Shown here: positions 16,915 to 26,438 of the stretch, one piece after another
Layout: the number at the start of each line of letters is the position of its first letter
Position numbering within the stretch: position 1 is the stretch's first letter
Made by a program: the position numbers and the translations under genes
Notes under the pieces: model-generated
What the model was told of the DNA's origin: nothing
What the model saw: the letters and a program-made list of their open reading frames with translations, nothing else
The model's database searches: none
Assembly (NCBI RefSeq): GCF_039536745.1
Contig: NZ_BAAAZE010000008.1
Span: 620,001 to 684,000 of the forward strand
Reading direction: 5' to 3'
Origin: Actimicrobium antarcticum
GTDB lineage: Bacteria > Pseudomonadota > Gammaproteobacteria > Burkholderiales > Burkholderiaceae_D
Length of the DNA: 64,000 bases

Positions 16915-17847
16915 CTAAAACCGATACCCGAACGCCGCCATGAAGCGTTCCTCGATCTCGCTGCGTGACGGCGCATGGTTTTGTCCCCCCTGATGCGCAA
17001 TCTTGATCGATCCCATCAGGCTAGACAACCGGCCGATGGTCGGCCAGTCGAGATCATGCGTGAGGCCATACAGCATGCCGGCGCGGAAGGCGTCGCCGCA
17101 GCCGGTCGGATCGATGATGTCGTCCACCGGTACGGGCGGGATGATCAGGCACTCGCCACCTGTATGAATTTCTGCACCGTTCTCACCGCGTGTCACGATC
17201 AGCGCGCCCACCCGGTCGGCAATCTGGGCAAAGGTCAGTCCAGTGCGTTCGGTCAACAGTGCTGCCTCGTAATCATTAACCGCGACATAGCTGGCCAGGT
17301 CGATGAAGGCGCGCAGTTCGGCGCCATTGAACATCGGCAAACCCTGGCCAGGATCGAAAATGAACGGTATCTCTAGTGCCACGCAATCGTTGGCGTGCTG
17401 CAGCATGCCGTCGCGGCCGTCCGGGGCGACGATGGCGATCTCGACTGCGCCGGCGTCAGCGACCCGGTTCATGTGCGACAGGGTCATGGCACCCGGATGG
17501 AATGCGGTGATCTGGTTGCTGTCGCCATCGGTGGTGATGAACGCCTGGGCGGTGTACGCATCGTCGATGCCGCGGATGCAGCGCGCCGAAATGCCTTGCC
17601 GTGCAAGGCGCTCCAGATACGGTCCGCCATCCTGGCCGATGGTCGCCATGATGAGCGGATCGCCGCCCAGCAGTTTCAGGTTGTAGGCGATATTGCCGGC
17701 GCAGCCGCCGAACTCCCGGCGCATGGCCGGTACCAGAAACGCCACGTTGATCTTGTGCAGCTGGTCCGCCAGCAATGCTTCGGCAAATCGTCCTTCGAAT
17801 GACATGATGGTGTCATACGCTACCGAGCCGCAAATCAGAGATGTCAT
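16915..17847 (-). CDS. PfkB-family kinase (adenosine kinase/ribokinase-like)
   Basis: The 310-residue protein belongs to the ribokinase/PfkB family: N-terminal GSVAYDTI strand, the sugar-binding GGCAGNIAYNLKLLGG glycine motif, and the C-terminal ATP/anion-hole motif DPTGCGDAFRAGML with the catalytic Asp in GCGD. Close relatives are annotated as adenosine kinase or carbohydrate kinase; the substrate cannot be decided from the sequence. The start is placed at the ATG at 17847 (MTSLICGS), which has GGA six bases upstream and matches family N-termini; the frame runs 42 bases further. It is the last gene of the minus-strand run from the tlpA region. Confidence 0.82.
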   Translation of the reverse strand: MTSLICGSVAYDTIMSFEGRFAEALLADQLHKINVAFLVPAMRREFGGCAGNIAYNLKLLGGDPLIMATIGQDGGPYLERLARQGISARCIRGIDDAYTAQAFITTDGDSNQITAFHPGAMTLSHMNRVADAGAVEIAIVAPDGRDGMLQHANDCVALEIPFIFDPGQGLPMFNGAELRAFIDLASYVAVNDYEAALLTERTGLTFAQIADRVGALIVTRGENGAEIHTGGECLIIPPVPVDDIIDPTGCGDAFRAGMLYGLTHDLDWPTIGRLSSLMGSIKIAHQGGQNHAPSRSEIEERFMAAFGYRF

Positions 17848-17889
17848 GAAAGATCCGGAAAAAAGTTGAGAGGGCGCGCACTCGCGCAA

Positions 17890-19086
17890 TCAGGGGTAGA
17901 ACAAATAGACGCGGTAATTCGAGACCTTTTCTTGCTGCAGCTCAAAGGCGACCTTGGCAGTGCGTTCGGACTTCGGGCCAAAGCCGCTGCTGATATCGGG
18001 TGCCGGTTGCAGATACTCGCCGGCGCTGAATACGCGACGCAGCACCGGGCGGTCGCTGGCATCCAGCAGCGTCAGCTCGATCGATGGCCAGCGTTGCGGC
18101 AAGTCGCTGTTATTGAGCAGCAGGACAGTGAGCGCGTAGCGATTTTTGGCCGGATCGATTGCAACCAGTTCATTCGATTCGATCGACACCGCACTGGCCT
18201 GCGCGAGCAGGTCGATGCTGCAGCCCGAGACCGAGCACAGCCGCACCAGCACGGGTTTGGTGGCAAGCAGCCGTGCCGCGATCTGGTTGCGAAATACAAA
18301 CAGCGTCTGCACCAGCGCGCTGAGCGCCAGCAGTACGCAGCACGCGATCAACCAAGCACGCAGGTTGCGCCCCAGATGCTTGCGCTGGCGGCCATGCGTG
18401 ACAAAGCTGGGTTCGTCCGCGACCGTGTCGTAACCGGTTGCATCGTTGTCGCTGGCATCTGCGTTGGCACGGGTGGAGCGCCAGGGCTGGCGTTGCAACT
18501 TGTCGAGGGCCTGGTCGATTTCGTCCGGTGCCGTGTCTTCGGGTGCTGGTTTGGAGGGCGCTTTCAGCGGAATCACGAAGTCCTGCCCGGCTGCCGGTGG
18601 TATCGGTGCCTCGTCCGGCGCGTCGTCGTCGTACGAAAAGTGCATCAGCGTCATGCGCTGTAGCGGGTCGGTACTGTCCAGAGGCACCGGCGGCGAGTCC
18701 ACCAGTGGCGCCATGCCGGGTTTGGACGACGCCACGGGATGCTTGGGAGCACCGGGGTCCATCTCGTCGAACGCCGGGTAAAAATCATCCGCATCTGCGG
18801 CTCTGGGGGGCGCTGCTGGCGTCGCTGTGGCCGGTTGGATGATCGGAGCTGCCAGATTGCCGGCGGCTTGCCCTGACGTGTCTTGCTGCGTCAGGGGTAG
18901 CGCCAGTGCAGCGACCGTTGTTTCTCGTGCTACCGCGGCGCTGGCTGCGGGCCGCAGCAAATGTTCGATGCCATTAAAAATCTGTTTGCAGGCGCCGCAG
19001 CGGACCAGTCCGGCGCGCAGCTTGAGCTGGTCATGCGCGACGCGAAATGTCGTCTGACAGTGTGGGCACTGCGTCGCGAGCGCCAT
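17890..19086 (-). CDS. Zinc-ribbon / DUF3426 membrane protein
   Basis: The 398-residue protein starts with an MJ0042-type zinc ribbon (CPHC near residue 8 and CGAC near residue 32), continues with a long Ala/Pro/Asp-rich disordered region, has one membrane helix (AWLIACCVLLALSALVQTL) and ends in the DUF3426 domain. This is the usual layout for the protein encoded beside prmA in Burkholderiales; its function is unknown. The open frame runs 168 bases upstream into prmA, but the ATG at 19086 puts the zinc ribbon at the N-terminus and follows the prmA stop by five bases. Confidence 0.8.
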   Translation of the reverse strand: MALATQCPHCQTTFRVAHDQLKLRAGLVRCGACKQIFNGIEHLLRPAASAAVARETTVAALALPLTQQDTSGQAAGNLAAPIIQPATATPAAPPRAADADDFYPAFDEMDPGAPKHPVASSKPGMAPLVDSPPVPLDSTDPLQRMTLMHFSYDDDAPDEAPIPPAAGQDFVIPLKAPSKPAPEDTAPDEIDQALDKLQRQPWRSTRANADASDNDATGYDTVADEPSFVTHGRQRKHLGRNLRAWLIACCVLLALSALVQTLFVFRNQIAARLLATKPVLVRLCSVSGCSIDLLAQASAVSIESNELVAIDPAKNRYALTVLLLNNSDLPQRWPSIELTLLDASDRPVLRRVFSAGEYLQPAPDISSGFGPKSERTAKVAFELQQEKVSNYRVYLFYP

Positions 19087-19091
19087 TGCCG

Positions 19092-20015
19092 TCAGGTCGT
19101 CGAGACCAGCTTGCCTGACAGCGCCACCCAGCCTTCGCGCTCGGCCCAGACCGACAGGACGAGGAACGGCGCGTAAGCGGCGATGACTTCCTCTGCCTGC
19201 GTGGCTAGCACGCCCGACAGAACCAGTGCACCGTCCGCAGCAAGGCGCGCACACAACATCGGTGCCAGCACTTTCAGCGGGCCGGACAGGATATTGGCGA
19301 CCACGATGTCGAAGACTTGCTTGTCGTTGTCGCGATGGAATTCATCCGGCAGAAAATACGCAATCTCGCAATCATTACGCTCGCTGTTGAAACGGGCCGA
19401 TTCGATCGCTTGCGGATCGATGTCGACACCGATGACGTCACGCGCGCCGAGCTTCTTTGCGACCAGCGCCAGAATCCCGGAGCCACAGCCATAGTCCAGC
19501 ACCGTGTTCTGTTGCGGTGCGTTCGCTTCCAGCCATTCCATGCACAGACGCGTGGTCGGATGGCTGCCGGTGCCGAATGCCAGACCCGGATCGAGCTCCA
19601 GGATCAGGCCGTCCGGGTCGGGGGCATCGTGCCAGCTGGGCACGACCCAGATATGTTTACCAATATGGATCGGTGCAAACTGGGACTGGGTCAGACGCAC
19701 CCAATCCTGTTCCTCGACAGTGCGCAAACTGAACGGTAGCGCGTCGGGTGCCAGCGGCAATCCGGCGATGCCGATGGCTTCGGCAATCAGCGCCTCCGCA
19801 TCGATCGTCGTCTCGGTCAGTGCCACCACGCGGCTGCGTTCCCACGCGGCCTGTTCCGGTTCCATGCCGGGTTCGCCAAATAACGGCTGTTCCGCCGCCG
19901 TGCCTTCATCGGCGTCTTCGACCGAAACCGACAGGGCGCCGGCCTCCATCAACGCATCCGACAGGCTCTCGGCATGGTTGCGGGGCACTTCAATCACGAT
20001 TTCGGTCCAGCTCAT
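19092..20015 (-). CDS. prmA: Ribosomal protein L11 methyltransferase
   Basis: PrmA trimethylates ribosomal protein L11. The 307-residue protein has an N-terminal substrate-recognition domain and a class I S-adenosylmethionine fold with motif I LDYGCGSGILALVAKKLGA, preceded by the family FGTGSHPTTRLCMEWL stretch. It lies nine bases downstream of accC, an order (accB-accC-prmA) conserved in many proteobacteria. Confidence 0.93.
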   Translation of the reverse strand: MSWTEIVIEVPRNHAESLSDALMEAGALSVSVEDADEGTAAEQPLFGEPGMEPEQAAWERSRVVALTETTIDAEALIAEAIGIAGLPLAPDALPFSLRTVEEQDWVRLTQSQFAPIHIGKHIWVVPSWHDAPDPDGLILELDPGLAFGTGSHPTTRLCMEWLEANAPQQNTVLDYGCGSGILALVAKKLGARDVIGVDIDPQAIESARFNSERNDCEIAYFLPDEFHRDNDKQVFDIVVANILSGPLKVLAPMLCARLAADGALVLSGVLATQAEEVIAAYAPFLVLSVWAEREGWVALSGKLVSTT

Positions 20016-20024
20016 GGTTTCGCT

Positions 20025-21410
20025 TTACTTGATGAGGATGTCGAGCTTCGAGTTCTTCGGCAAATCCGGCTTGTTGGCCAGCTTCTGTTCCAGATAATGG
20101 ATGTTGGTGCCGCCTTCAATGAAGCGTGCATCGACCATCAGCTCGCGGTGCAGCGGAATATTGGTCAGGATGCCTTCAACCACCATTTCTGACAAGGCGA
20201 TCTGCATGCGCTTGATGGCCTGCTCACGCGTGGCGCCATAGGCGATGACTTTGCCGATCATCGAATCGTAATGCGGCGGCACGTAATAGCCGGCATACGC
20301 ATGCGAATCGACCCGGATGCCCGGACCACCCGGCGCATGCCAGGACACGATGCGGCCCGGCGATGGGGTGAACTTGAACGGGTCTTCGGCATTGATGCGG
20401 CACTCGATCGCGTGCCCCTTGAGCTCGACATCACGCTGGCGGTAGCGCAGCTTTTCGCCGGCGGCGATGCGGATCTGTTCCTGCACGATGTCGATGCCGG
20501 TGATCATTTCTGTCACCGGATGTTCGACCTGCACGCGGGTGTTCATTTCGATGAAATAAAACTCGCCGTTTTCGTACAGGAATTCGAAGGTGCCGGCGCC
20601 GCGGTAGCCCATCTTGCGGCAGGCGTCGGCACAGCGGTCACCGATGCGTTCGATGATCTTGCGCGGGATGCCGACGGCCGGCGCTTCCTCGATGACTTTC
20701 TGGTGGCGGCGCTGCATCGAGCAATCACGCTCGCCCAGCCAGATCGCATTCTTGAATTCGTCGGCCAGAATCTGGATTTCGACGTGGCGCGGATTCTCCA
20801 GGTACTTTTCCATGTAGACCTCGGGATTGCCAAAGGCAGTCCCGGCTTCGGTCTTGGTCATGGTGACCGCATTGAGTAGTGCCGCTTCGGTATGCACCAC
20901 GCGCATGCCGCGTCCGCCACCACCGCCGGCGGCCTTGATGATGACCGGATAGCCGACCTTGCGGGCGGTCTGGATGATGATCTTCGGATCGTCCGGCAAT
21001 GCCCCTTCGGAGCCCGGCACGCAGGGCACGCCGGCGCGGATCATGGCCTGCTTGGCCGAGACCTTGTCGCCCATCAGGCGGATCGATTCGGAACGCGGGC
21101 CAATGAACACAAAGCCGGATTGCTCAACGCGTTCGGCGAAGTCGGCATTTTCGGACAGGAAGCCGTAGCCCGGGTGGATCGCTTCGGCGTCGGTGACTTC
21201 GGCCGCGCTGATGATGGCGGGCATGTTCAGGTAGCTCAACGTCGAGGGCGCGGGTCCGATACAGACGGACTCGTCCGCCAGCTTGACGTACTTGGCATCG
21301 CGGTCGGCTTCTGAATGCACGACCACGGTCTTGATGTTCATTTCGCGGCAGGCGCGCTGGATGCGCAACGCAATTTCGCCGCGGTTGGCAATGAGGATTT
21401 TTTCAAACAT
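20025..21410 (-). CDS. accC: Acetyl-CoA carboxylase, biotin carboxylase subunit
   Basis: AccC carboxylates the biotin on AccB using ATP and bicarbonate, the first half-reaction of fatty acid synthesis. The 461-residue protein has the N-terminal FEKILIANRGEIALR domain, an ATP-grasp domain with the glycine-rich loop AAGGGGGRGM, the metal-binding FIEMNTRVQVEHPVTE stretch and a normal C-terminal lid. It is slightly longer than the usual length of about 450. accB lies 107 bases upstream. Confidence 0.96.
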   Translation of the reverse strand: MFEKILIANRGEIALRIQRACREMNIKTVVVHSEADRDAKYVKLADESVCIGPAPSTLSYLNMPAIISAAEVTDAEAIHPGYGFLSENADFAERVEQSGFVFIGPRSESIRLMGDKVSAKQAMIRAGVPCVPGSEGALPDDPKIIIQTARKVGYPVIIKAAGGGGGRGMRVVHTEAALLNAVTMTKTEAGTAFGNPEVYMEKYLENPRHVEIQILADEFKNAIWLGERDCSMQRRHQKVIEEAPAVGIPRKIIERIGDRCADACRKMGYRGAGTFEFLYENGEFYFIEMNTRVQVEHPVTEMITGIDIVQEQIRIAAGEKLRYRQRDVELKGHAIECRINAEDPFKFTPSPGRIVSWHAPGGPGIRVDSHAYAGYYVPPHYDSMIGKVIAYGATREQAIKRMQIALSEMVVEGILTNIPLHRELMVDARFIEGGTNIHYLEQKLANKPDLPKNSKLDILIK

Positions 21411-21517
21411 GGCGTCGGGTGTCCGTCAGGTGTCGGTCTTGAGTAAGTTGGGAATGCGCAGATGCCGGGCGAACCGCGGCACCGATTGGCGCCGACAGGC
21501 AAGGCCTGATATCGATG

Positions 21518-21973
21518 TCAGGCGACCACGAACAGCGGTTGACCGAATTCTACCGGCTGGCCATTTTCGACCAGGATGTGGGTGACGACGCCGCCCACAT
21601 CGGTATCGATTTCATTCAATAGTTTCATGGCTTCGATGATGCACAGCGTGTCGCCTTCCTTGACGAGCGCACCGACTTCGACGTAGGCCGGCGTGCCAGG
21701 TGCTGACGAGCGGTAGAAGGTGCCGACCATCGGCGACTTGACGACGTGGCCAACCGGCTCGTCGACCACTGGCGCAACCGGGACGGCCGGGGTCGCAGCG
21801 GCGGGCGCGGATTGCATCATGGCTTGCTGTGGTTGCATCATCATCATCTGGCCATGGGATGCCGCCGGTGTCTTGACGATGCGGACCTTGCTTTCACCTT
21901 CAGTGACTTCCAGTTCAGCGATGTCTGATTCGGCCACCAGGTCGATCAGTGTCTTGAGCTTTCGTAAGTCCAT
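21518..21973 (-). CDS. accB: Acetyl-CoA carboxylase, biotin carboxyl carrier protein
   Basis: The 151-residue protein has an N-terminal dimerisation helix, a Met/Gln/Pro/Ala-rich flexible linker (about residues 38-72) and a C-terminal biotinyl domain. The biotinylated lysine is Lys117 in EAMKLLNEI; the residue after Lys is Leu rather than Met, which is common in betaproteobacteria. The open frame extends 141 bases upstream, but the ATG at 21973 (MDLRKLKTLI) has GGGG upstream and matches the family start. Confidence 0.95.
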   Translation of the reverse strand: MDLRKLKTLIDLVAESDIAELEVTEGESKVRIVKTPAASHGQMMMMQPQQAMMQSAPAAATPAVPVAPVVDEPVGHVVKSPMVGTFYRSSAPGTPAYVEVGALVKEGDTLCIIEAMKLLNEIDTDVGGVVTHILVENGQPVEFGQPLFVVA

Positions 21974-22053
21974 GTGAAACCCCTTGCAATAGTTGTTTTT
22001 TGAAAAATAAGTGGGCGCTGGCGTCGTGCCTGGATTGCCAGCGAATGATGGAT

Positions 22054-22491
22054 TTACAAAGAGGTGAGCGCGTAGTCGATAGCAGCGCGATAGCCGCTGA
22101 TGCCGAGCCCGCAAATCACGCCCGCGGCAATGCCGGCAAGGTAAGAGTGATGGCGGAACGCTTCTCTCTGATGAATATTCGAGATATGTACTTCGATAAA
22201 CGGAATCGCAACGCCTGCCAGCGCATCGCGTAGTGCCACGCTGGTATGTGTCAGTCCGCCCGGATTAATGATGATGGCGTCGATTCCTTCGGTTCTGGCA
22301 ACATGAATACGGTCGATCAATGCACCTTCGTGGTTGCTCTGGAAAGACACCAGAGCAGCACCGGCAGCCTCGGCCTGTTTGGCGGCCGCTAGCTCGACAT
22401 CGGCCAGCGTCTGGACGCCATAGATGGCGGGCTCGCGCGTTCCGAGCAGGTTCAGGTTGGGACCATTGATCAGCAGAAGTTTCAGGGCCAT
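22054..22491 (-). CDS. aroQ: Type II 3-dehydroquinate dehydratase
   Basis: AroQ converts 3-dehydroquinate to 3-dehydroshikimate in the shikimate pathway. The 145-residue protein carries the type II signatures: LLINGPNLNLLGTREPAIYG with the catalytic Tyr, FQSNHEGALID, the INPGGLTHTSVALRDAL stretch, and IEVHISNIHQREAFRHHS with the catalytic His. It sits upstream of accB in the usual betaproteobacterial order. aroE, the next enzyme in the pathway, is at 29.5 kb. Confidence 0.95.
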   Translation of the reverse strand: MALKLLLINGPNLNLLGTREPAIYGVQTLADVELAAAKQAEAAGAALVSFQSNHEGALIDRIHVARTEGIDAIIINPGGLTHTSVALRDALAGVAIPFIEVHISNIHQREAFRHHSYLAGIAAGVICGLGISGYRAAIDYALTSL

Positions 22492-22576
22492 CGAAATTTG
22501 TCACTCCGTTTGACGACGATCGCCGCATTTTGCCGCGAAATGACTGCGGGTGGCAAGGAAAACCCCACAGTGACAG

Positions 22577-23098
22577 TTACTTCGCAGAGATGTCGCGCCG
22601 GAGTTCGTCCATCTTCAGACGACCGAGATAGGTCTTGCGAACCTGACCATCGGCGCTGATCAGCACCGAAAATGGCAACCCGCCGGCCTGATTGCCGAAC
22701 TGCCGGGTTAGTTCGCTACCACCCATTCCACCGGCATACAACGGATAGCTGACCGGATGTTTGATGGAAAATTCACGCAAGTTGGCAGGGGAATCGATGC
22801 CGATGCCGATAATCTGCAGACCGTTGTTGCCTGCATCCGATTGCAGGGCCGACAGCTCCGGCATTTCTTCGACACAGGGCGCGCACCAGGTCGCCCAGAA
22901 ATTCACCAGCAACAATTTGCCGCGCCATTGTGCCAAAGCCTGTGGCTGTTCTTTCATGTCCGGCAGCGATTGCCCGAATAGCGTGGTGACGGCAACTGCC
23001 GCAGGCGCGGTCGGCGCCAGTCGATGCAGGCCGAACCAGGCGCCGCCAGCGGCAAACAGGAGTGCTACCAGCACGATGAGCCAGGTCGAACGTTTCAT
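22577..23098 (-). CDS. TlpA-family thiol:disulfide oxidoreductase
   Basis: The 173-residue protein has an N-terminal signal anchor (IVLVALLFAAGGAWFGL) and a periplasmic thioredoxin fold with active site WATWCAPCVEEMPEL (CAPC), followed by the cis-Pro region (GLPFSVLI). It is likely a membrane-tethered reductant, for example for cytochrome c maturation or periplasmic thiols. It overlaps the preceding minus-strand gene by four bases and precedes aroQ. Confidence 0.87.
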   Translation of the reverse strand: MKRSTWLIVLVALLFAAGGAWFGLHRLAPTAPAAVAVTTLFGQSLPDMKEQPQALAQWRGKLLLVNFWATWCAPCVEEMPELSALQSDAGNNGLQIIGIGIDSPANLREFSIKHPVSYPLYAGGMGGSELTRQFGNQAGGLPFSVLISADGQVRKTYLGRLKMDELRRDISAK

Positions 23099-23706
23099 GA
23101 GGGGGTACTTTCAATCAGGCGCCGCAGCGCATTGGGATCGGCACGCTCGATTTTGCCGCTGCTGCCACGCTGGTCATCGAGCGCCAGCAGGGACAAATGG
23201 ACACCTTCGTCGCGCCACATGAAACTGACGACTTCGACCGGGTCACCACCGGGTTTCTGGCGCGGACCTTCGGAGACCTCGAACTGCACGTCCTTGTTCA
23301 ACAGATAAATTTCGACATCTTTCGGGCTTTCGGCGAACAGATGCAGGTGGATATCGGAGTGATTACCGGCCGTGCCATTGAGTACCGCGCCGACCAGATA
23401 CGGGGAAAACTGCGCCAGTTCGGTCATCAGCTGCAACGCCAGTGTGCGCAGGTGCAATAGCCGTGCCGGTTGCGTGTCGCCAAAAAACAGTGCGTTATAC
23501 AGGCGCACTTCAGCTTCGATTTCGGCATTGTCCGGCAACACGTCGCCGCGTGGCTTGCTGTTGCCGAGGAATTGTTTGGCAGCCTTGCGCTTGGCAGTCC
23601 CAAAATCGGCGCCATCTTCGGCGATCATGCGGGCCGCTGCAGCGGCGATTTCGGCGCGCAGCAAGTCGGTATCGGAAGGGTGGCTGGAATTCATGTTGCG
23701 AATCAT
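23095..23706 (-). CDS. Unrecognised conserved protein with a possible degenerate nucleotidyltransferase motif
   Basis: I do not firmly recognise this 203-residue cytoplasmic protein. It has an N-terminal alpha-helical part and a central stretch VLNGTAGNHSDIHLHLF that resembles the G-x-x-SDID signature of nucleotidyltransferases with the second Asp replaced by His. The C-terminal half alternates beta strands (DVEIYLLNKDVQFEV, PVEVVSFMWRDEG). It overlaps tlpA by four bases (ATGA), so the two are co-translated. Start uncertain: ATG at 23706 or 23694; neither has an ideally spaced ribosome-binding site. It is divergent from mpl. Confidence 0.65.
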   Translation of the reverse strand: MIRNMNSSHPSDTDLLRAEIAAAAARMIAEDGADFGTAKRKAAKQFLGNSKPRGDVLPDNAEIEAEVRLYNALFFGDTQPARLLHLRTLALQLMTELAQFSPYLVGAVLNGTAGNHSDIHLHLFAESPKDVEIYLLNKDVQFEVSEGPRQKPGGDPVEVVSFMWRDEGVHLSLLALDDQRGSSGKIERADPNALRRLIESTPS

Positions 23707-23792
23707 AACCTGCCGTTCGGCAAGCCGGTCTGTGCACCGGAGCGTCGGGTAAAATCAGGGCATTCCAATTTGTTGAAACTTGTTCACACTCC

Positions 23793-25214
23793 ATGCACAT
23801 TCATATACTCGGCATTTGCGGCACATTCATGGGCGGTCTGGCCGTTCTCGCACGTCAGGCCGGCCATCGCGTCACAGGCTGCGACGCCAATGTCTATCCG
23901 CCGATGAGTACCCAATTGCAGGAACAGGGCATCGAACTGATCGAAGGCTTCGGCCCCGAGCAGATCGCGCTGGAGCCGGACCTGTTCGTCGTCGGCAATG
24001 TGGTCACCCGCGGCAATCCGTTGATGGAAGCCATCCTCGACCGCGGTTTGCCGTACACCTCGGGGCCGCAATGGATCGGCGAGCACATCCTCAAGGACCG
24101 CTGGGTACTGGCAGTGGCCGGCACGCATGGCAAGACCACGACCGCCTCGATGCTGGCCTGGATACTGGACGATGCCGGTTACCAGCCGGGCTTCCTGATC
24201 GGTGGCGTGCCGCTGAATTTCGGCATTTCGGCCCGGCTGGCGGGCGCGGACGGCGAATCGGCGTTCTTCGTGATCGAGGCCGATGAATACGACACCGCGT
24301 TCTTTGACAAGCGCAGCAAGTTCGTGCATTACCGGGCGCGCACCGTGATCCTGAATAATCTCGAATACGACCACGCTGATATCTTTCCCGATCTGGCGGC
24401 GATCGAAACCCAGTTCCATCATCTGGTCCGTACGGTGCCGCGCATCGGCCGCCTGCTGGTGAACCAGCGTGAAGCGGCGCTGCACGCGGTGATCGATCGG
24501 GGTTGCTGGAGCGAGCTGGAATGGTTCGGTGTCCAGACTGGCGGCGATGAGGCCGGCTGGCGGCTCGATGACCACGCCGACGGCAGTTTTACGGTGTTCT
24601 TCAATGGCCAGCCGCAAGGCACGGTTGACTGGTCGCTCAGCGGTGAACACAACCGCATGAATGCGCTGGCGGCAATCGCGGCAGCGCGCCATGTCGGCGT
24701 GACGATCGCGCAGGCGATCGTCTCGCTCGGGTCATTCCAGAATGTGCGGCGACGCATGGAGCTGCGCGGCGAAGTCAATGCGATCAAGGTGATCGACGAT
24801 TTTGCGCATCACCCGACCGCCATCGCCACCACGGTCGCCGGCTTGCGTCAGCAGGTTGGCAGTGCGCGCATCCTGGCGGTGCTGGAGCCGCGTTCGAACA
24901 CCATGAAACTCGGCACCATGAAAAGTGCGCTGCCGGGCAGCCTGGCCGAGGCTGACCTGGTGTTCGGTTACGGCGCCAAAGGCGATGGCAAAAACGCACT
25001 CGGCTGGAACCTGGCCGAAGCGCTCGCACCGCTGGGTAACAAGGCACAGGCATTTGACGACTTGCCGGCACTGGTGCAGGCCATTGTCAGTGTCGCCCGA
25101 CCCGGCGATCAGATTCTGGTAATGAGTAACGGCGGCTTCGGTGGCGTCCACCAGAAAATCCTCGATGCGCTGGCCGTGAAGTCGACCGCGATCCACACTG
25201 CAGCCGCAGGATGA
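23793..25214 (+). CDS. mpl: Murein peptide ligase Mpl
   Basis: Mpl joins the recycled tripeptide L-Ala-gamma-D-Glu-meso-DAP to UDP-MurNAc. The 473-residue protein has a MurC-like N-terminal Rossmann domain (HILGICGTFMGGLAVLA), the central ATP-binding motif AGTHGKTTTASML, and the Mur-ligase C-terminal domain (VIDDFAHHPTAI). The GICGTFMGG start distinguishes Mpl from MurC. It acts downstream of AmpD in peptidoglycan recycling. Its stop overlaps the next start (ATGA). Confidence 0.94.
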   Translation: MHIHILGICGTFMGGLAVLARQAGHRVTGCDANVYPPMSTQLQEQGIELIEGFGPEQIALEPDLFVVGNVVTRGNPLMEAILDRGLPYTSGPQWIGEHILKDRWVLAVAGTHGKTTTASMLAWILDDAGYQPGFLIGGVPLNFGISARLAGADGESAFFVIEADEYDTAFFDKRSKFVHYRARTVILNNLEYDHADIFPDLAAIETQFHHLVRTVPRIGRLLVNQREAALHAVIDRGCWSELEWFGVQTGGDEAGWRLDDHADGSFTVFFNGQPQGTVDWSLSGEHNRMNALAAIAAARHVGVTIAQAIVSLGSFQNVRRRMELRGEVNAIKVIDDFAHHPTAIATTVAGLRQQVGSARILAVLEPRSNTMKLGTMKSALPGSLAEADLVFGYGAKGDGKNALGWNLAEALAPLGNKAQAFDDLPALVQAIVSVARPGDQILVMSNGGFGGVHQKILDALAVKSTAIHTAAAG

Positions 25215-25792
25215 TTCTCTACCTGCACGGCTTCCGCTCCTCGCCGCAATCCTTCAAGGCGCGCGTGCTGGCACAGCACCTGCAGACGCTGGGTCGCGCC
25301 GCCGAACTGATTTGCCCGCAATTGCCGGCCTCGCCCCGTGCCGCGATCGCACTGGCACAACAACTGGTGGCCGGCGTCGACCCGGTCGATCTGACCGTGA
25401 TCGGCTCGTCGCTGGGCGGCTTTTATGCGACCTGGCTGGCCGAACAGATTGGCTGCCGTGCCGTGCTGCTGAACCCTGCTGTCACGCCACTGCATGACCT
25501 GAAAAAATACATCGGTAGCACCACCCAGTTTCATTCCGACGAGCCATTCGACTTCAAGCCCGAGTACATCGACGAGCTGGCAGCGCTGGCGGTCGAGTGC
25601 ATCACGCGACCATCGCGCTACCTGTTGCTGGCCGCGACCGGTGACGAGGTGCTCGACTGGCGCCAGATGGTCGAACACTATCCGGGCGCGCAGCAGCATG
25701 TGATCAGCGGCAGCGACCACGGCATCAGTGAGTTTCCGGATTATCTGGACGAGGTGCTGGCGTTTTGCGATCGCGCAGCGGAACTGCGTTGA
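25211..25792 (+). CDS. YqiA-like alpha/beta-hydrolase (esterase)
   Basis: The 193-residue compact esterase resembles YqiA/YcfP. It has the oxyanion strand ILYLHGFRSSPQS at the N-terminus, the nucleophile elbow GSSLGGFYA, an acid near GDEVLDW and the terminal His in GSDHGISEF. The substrate is unknown. It is coupled to mpl upstream and to ubiC downstream (TGATG). Confidence 0.85.
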   Translation: MILYLHGFRSSPQSFKARVLAQHLQTLGRAAELICPQLPASPRAAIALAQQLVAGVDPVDLTVIGSSLGGFYATWLAEQIGCRAVLLNPAVTPLHDLKKYIGSTTQFHSDEPFDFKPEYIDELAALAVECITRPSRYLLLAATGDEVLDWRQMVEHYPGAQQHVISGSDHGISEFPDYLDEVLAFCDRAAELR

Positions 25793-26370
25793 TGCCGCGC
25801 AGTCAGGCGCCGGCGCACTGGTCGCGTCATGTCAATGCCGTCCATCCGTCGGTGCCACTGCGCAGCTGGCTGACCGAACCCGGCTCGCTGACCGCGCGGC
25901 TGATCGCGCACAGCACGCACTTCCGGGTGCGGCGCATCCGCCAGGCACGCGGATTGGTGGGCGTCGACGAGCAACAGGTATTGCAGTTGCCGCGCCGGCT
26001 GCTGGTCCAGCAGCGCAATGTGGTGCTGGAGTGCGATGGCCGCCCGGTCGTGTTTGCCCACACCAGCGTGCCGCTCGATGCCACCGCCGCCGACTGGCCG
26101 CTGTTCGGCAGCCTCGGCGAACGCTCGCTGGGCAGCACCCTGTTCGGCGATCCGCTGGTGCGGCGTGGCGCACTGGAGTTTGCCCGCCTGTCGCGCCGCC
26201 ATCCGCTGGTGCGCCGGCTCGAAGCCACGCTCGGCCCGCAGGGCCAGCCGGAACTGCTGGCGCGACGTTGCCTGTACTGGCGCGGTCAGGGAATCTTGCT
26301 GGTCTGCGAAATTTTCTTGCCAACGATTGTTGGCTTGTCAGCGGTCGGGAATGGCACAATAACGACCTAG
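25792..26370 (+). CDS. ubiC: Chorismate lyase
   Basis: UbiC converts chorismate to 4-hydroxybenzoate and pyruvate, the first committed step of ubiquinone synthesis. The 192-residue protein has the UbiC core with VRRIRQARGLVGVDE, QRNVVLECDGRPVVFAHT and a C-terminal RRCLYWRGQGILLVCEIFLP strand. The start at 25792, overlapping the esterase stop by one base, matches the family; the open frame upstream belongs to the previous gene region. Confidence 0.88.
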   Translation: MPRSQAPAHWSRHVNAVHPSVPLRSWLTEPGSLTARLIAHSTHFRVRRIRQARGLVGVDEQQVLQLPRRLLVQQRNVVLECDGRPVVFAHTSVPLDATAADWPLFGSLGERSLGSTLFGDPLVRRGALEFARLSRRHPLVRRLEATLGPQGQPELLARRCLYWRGQGILLVCEIFLPTIVGLSAVGNGTITT

Positions 26371-26438
26371 CCGCAGCCTGCTGCGCTGATCGACACAACA
26401 CAACACCACACCACACCTACTCCACAGCAAAGTTATTG

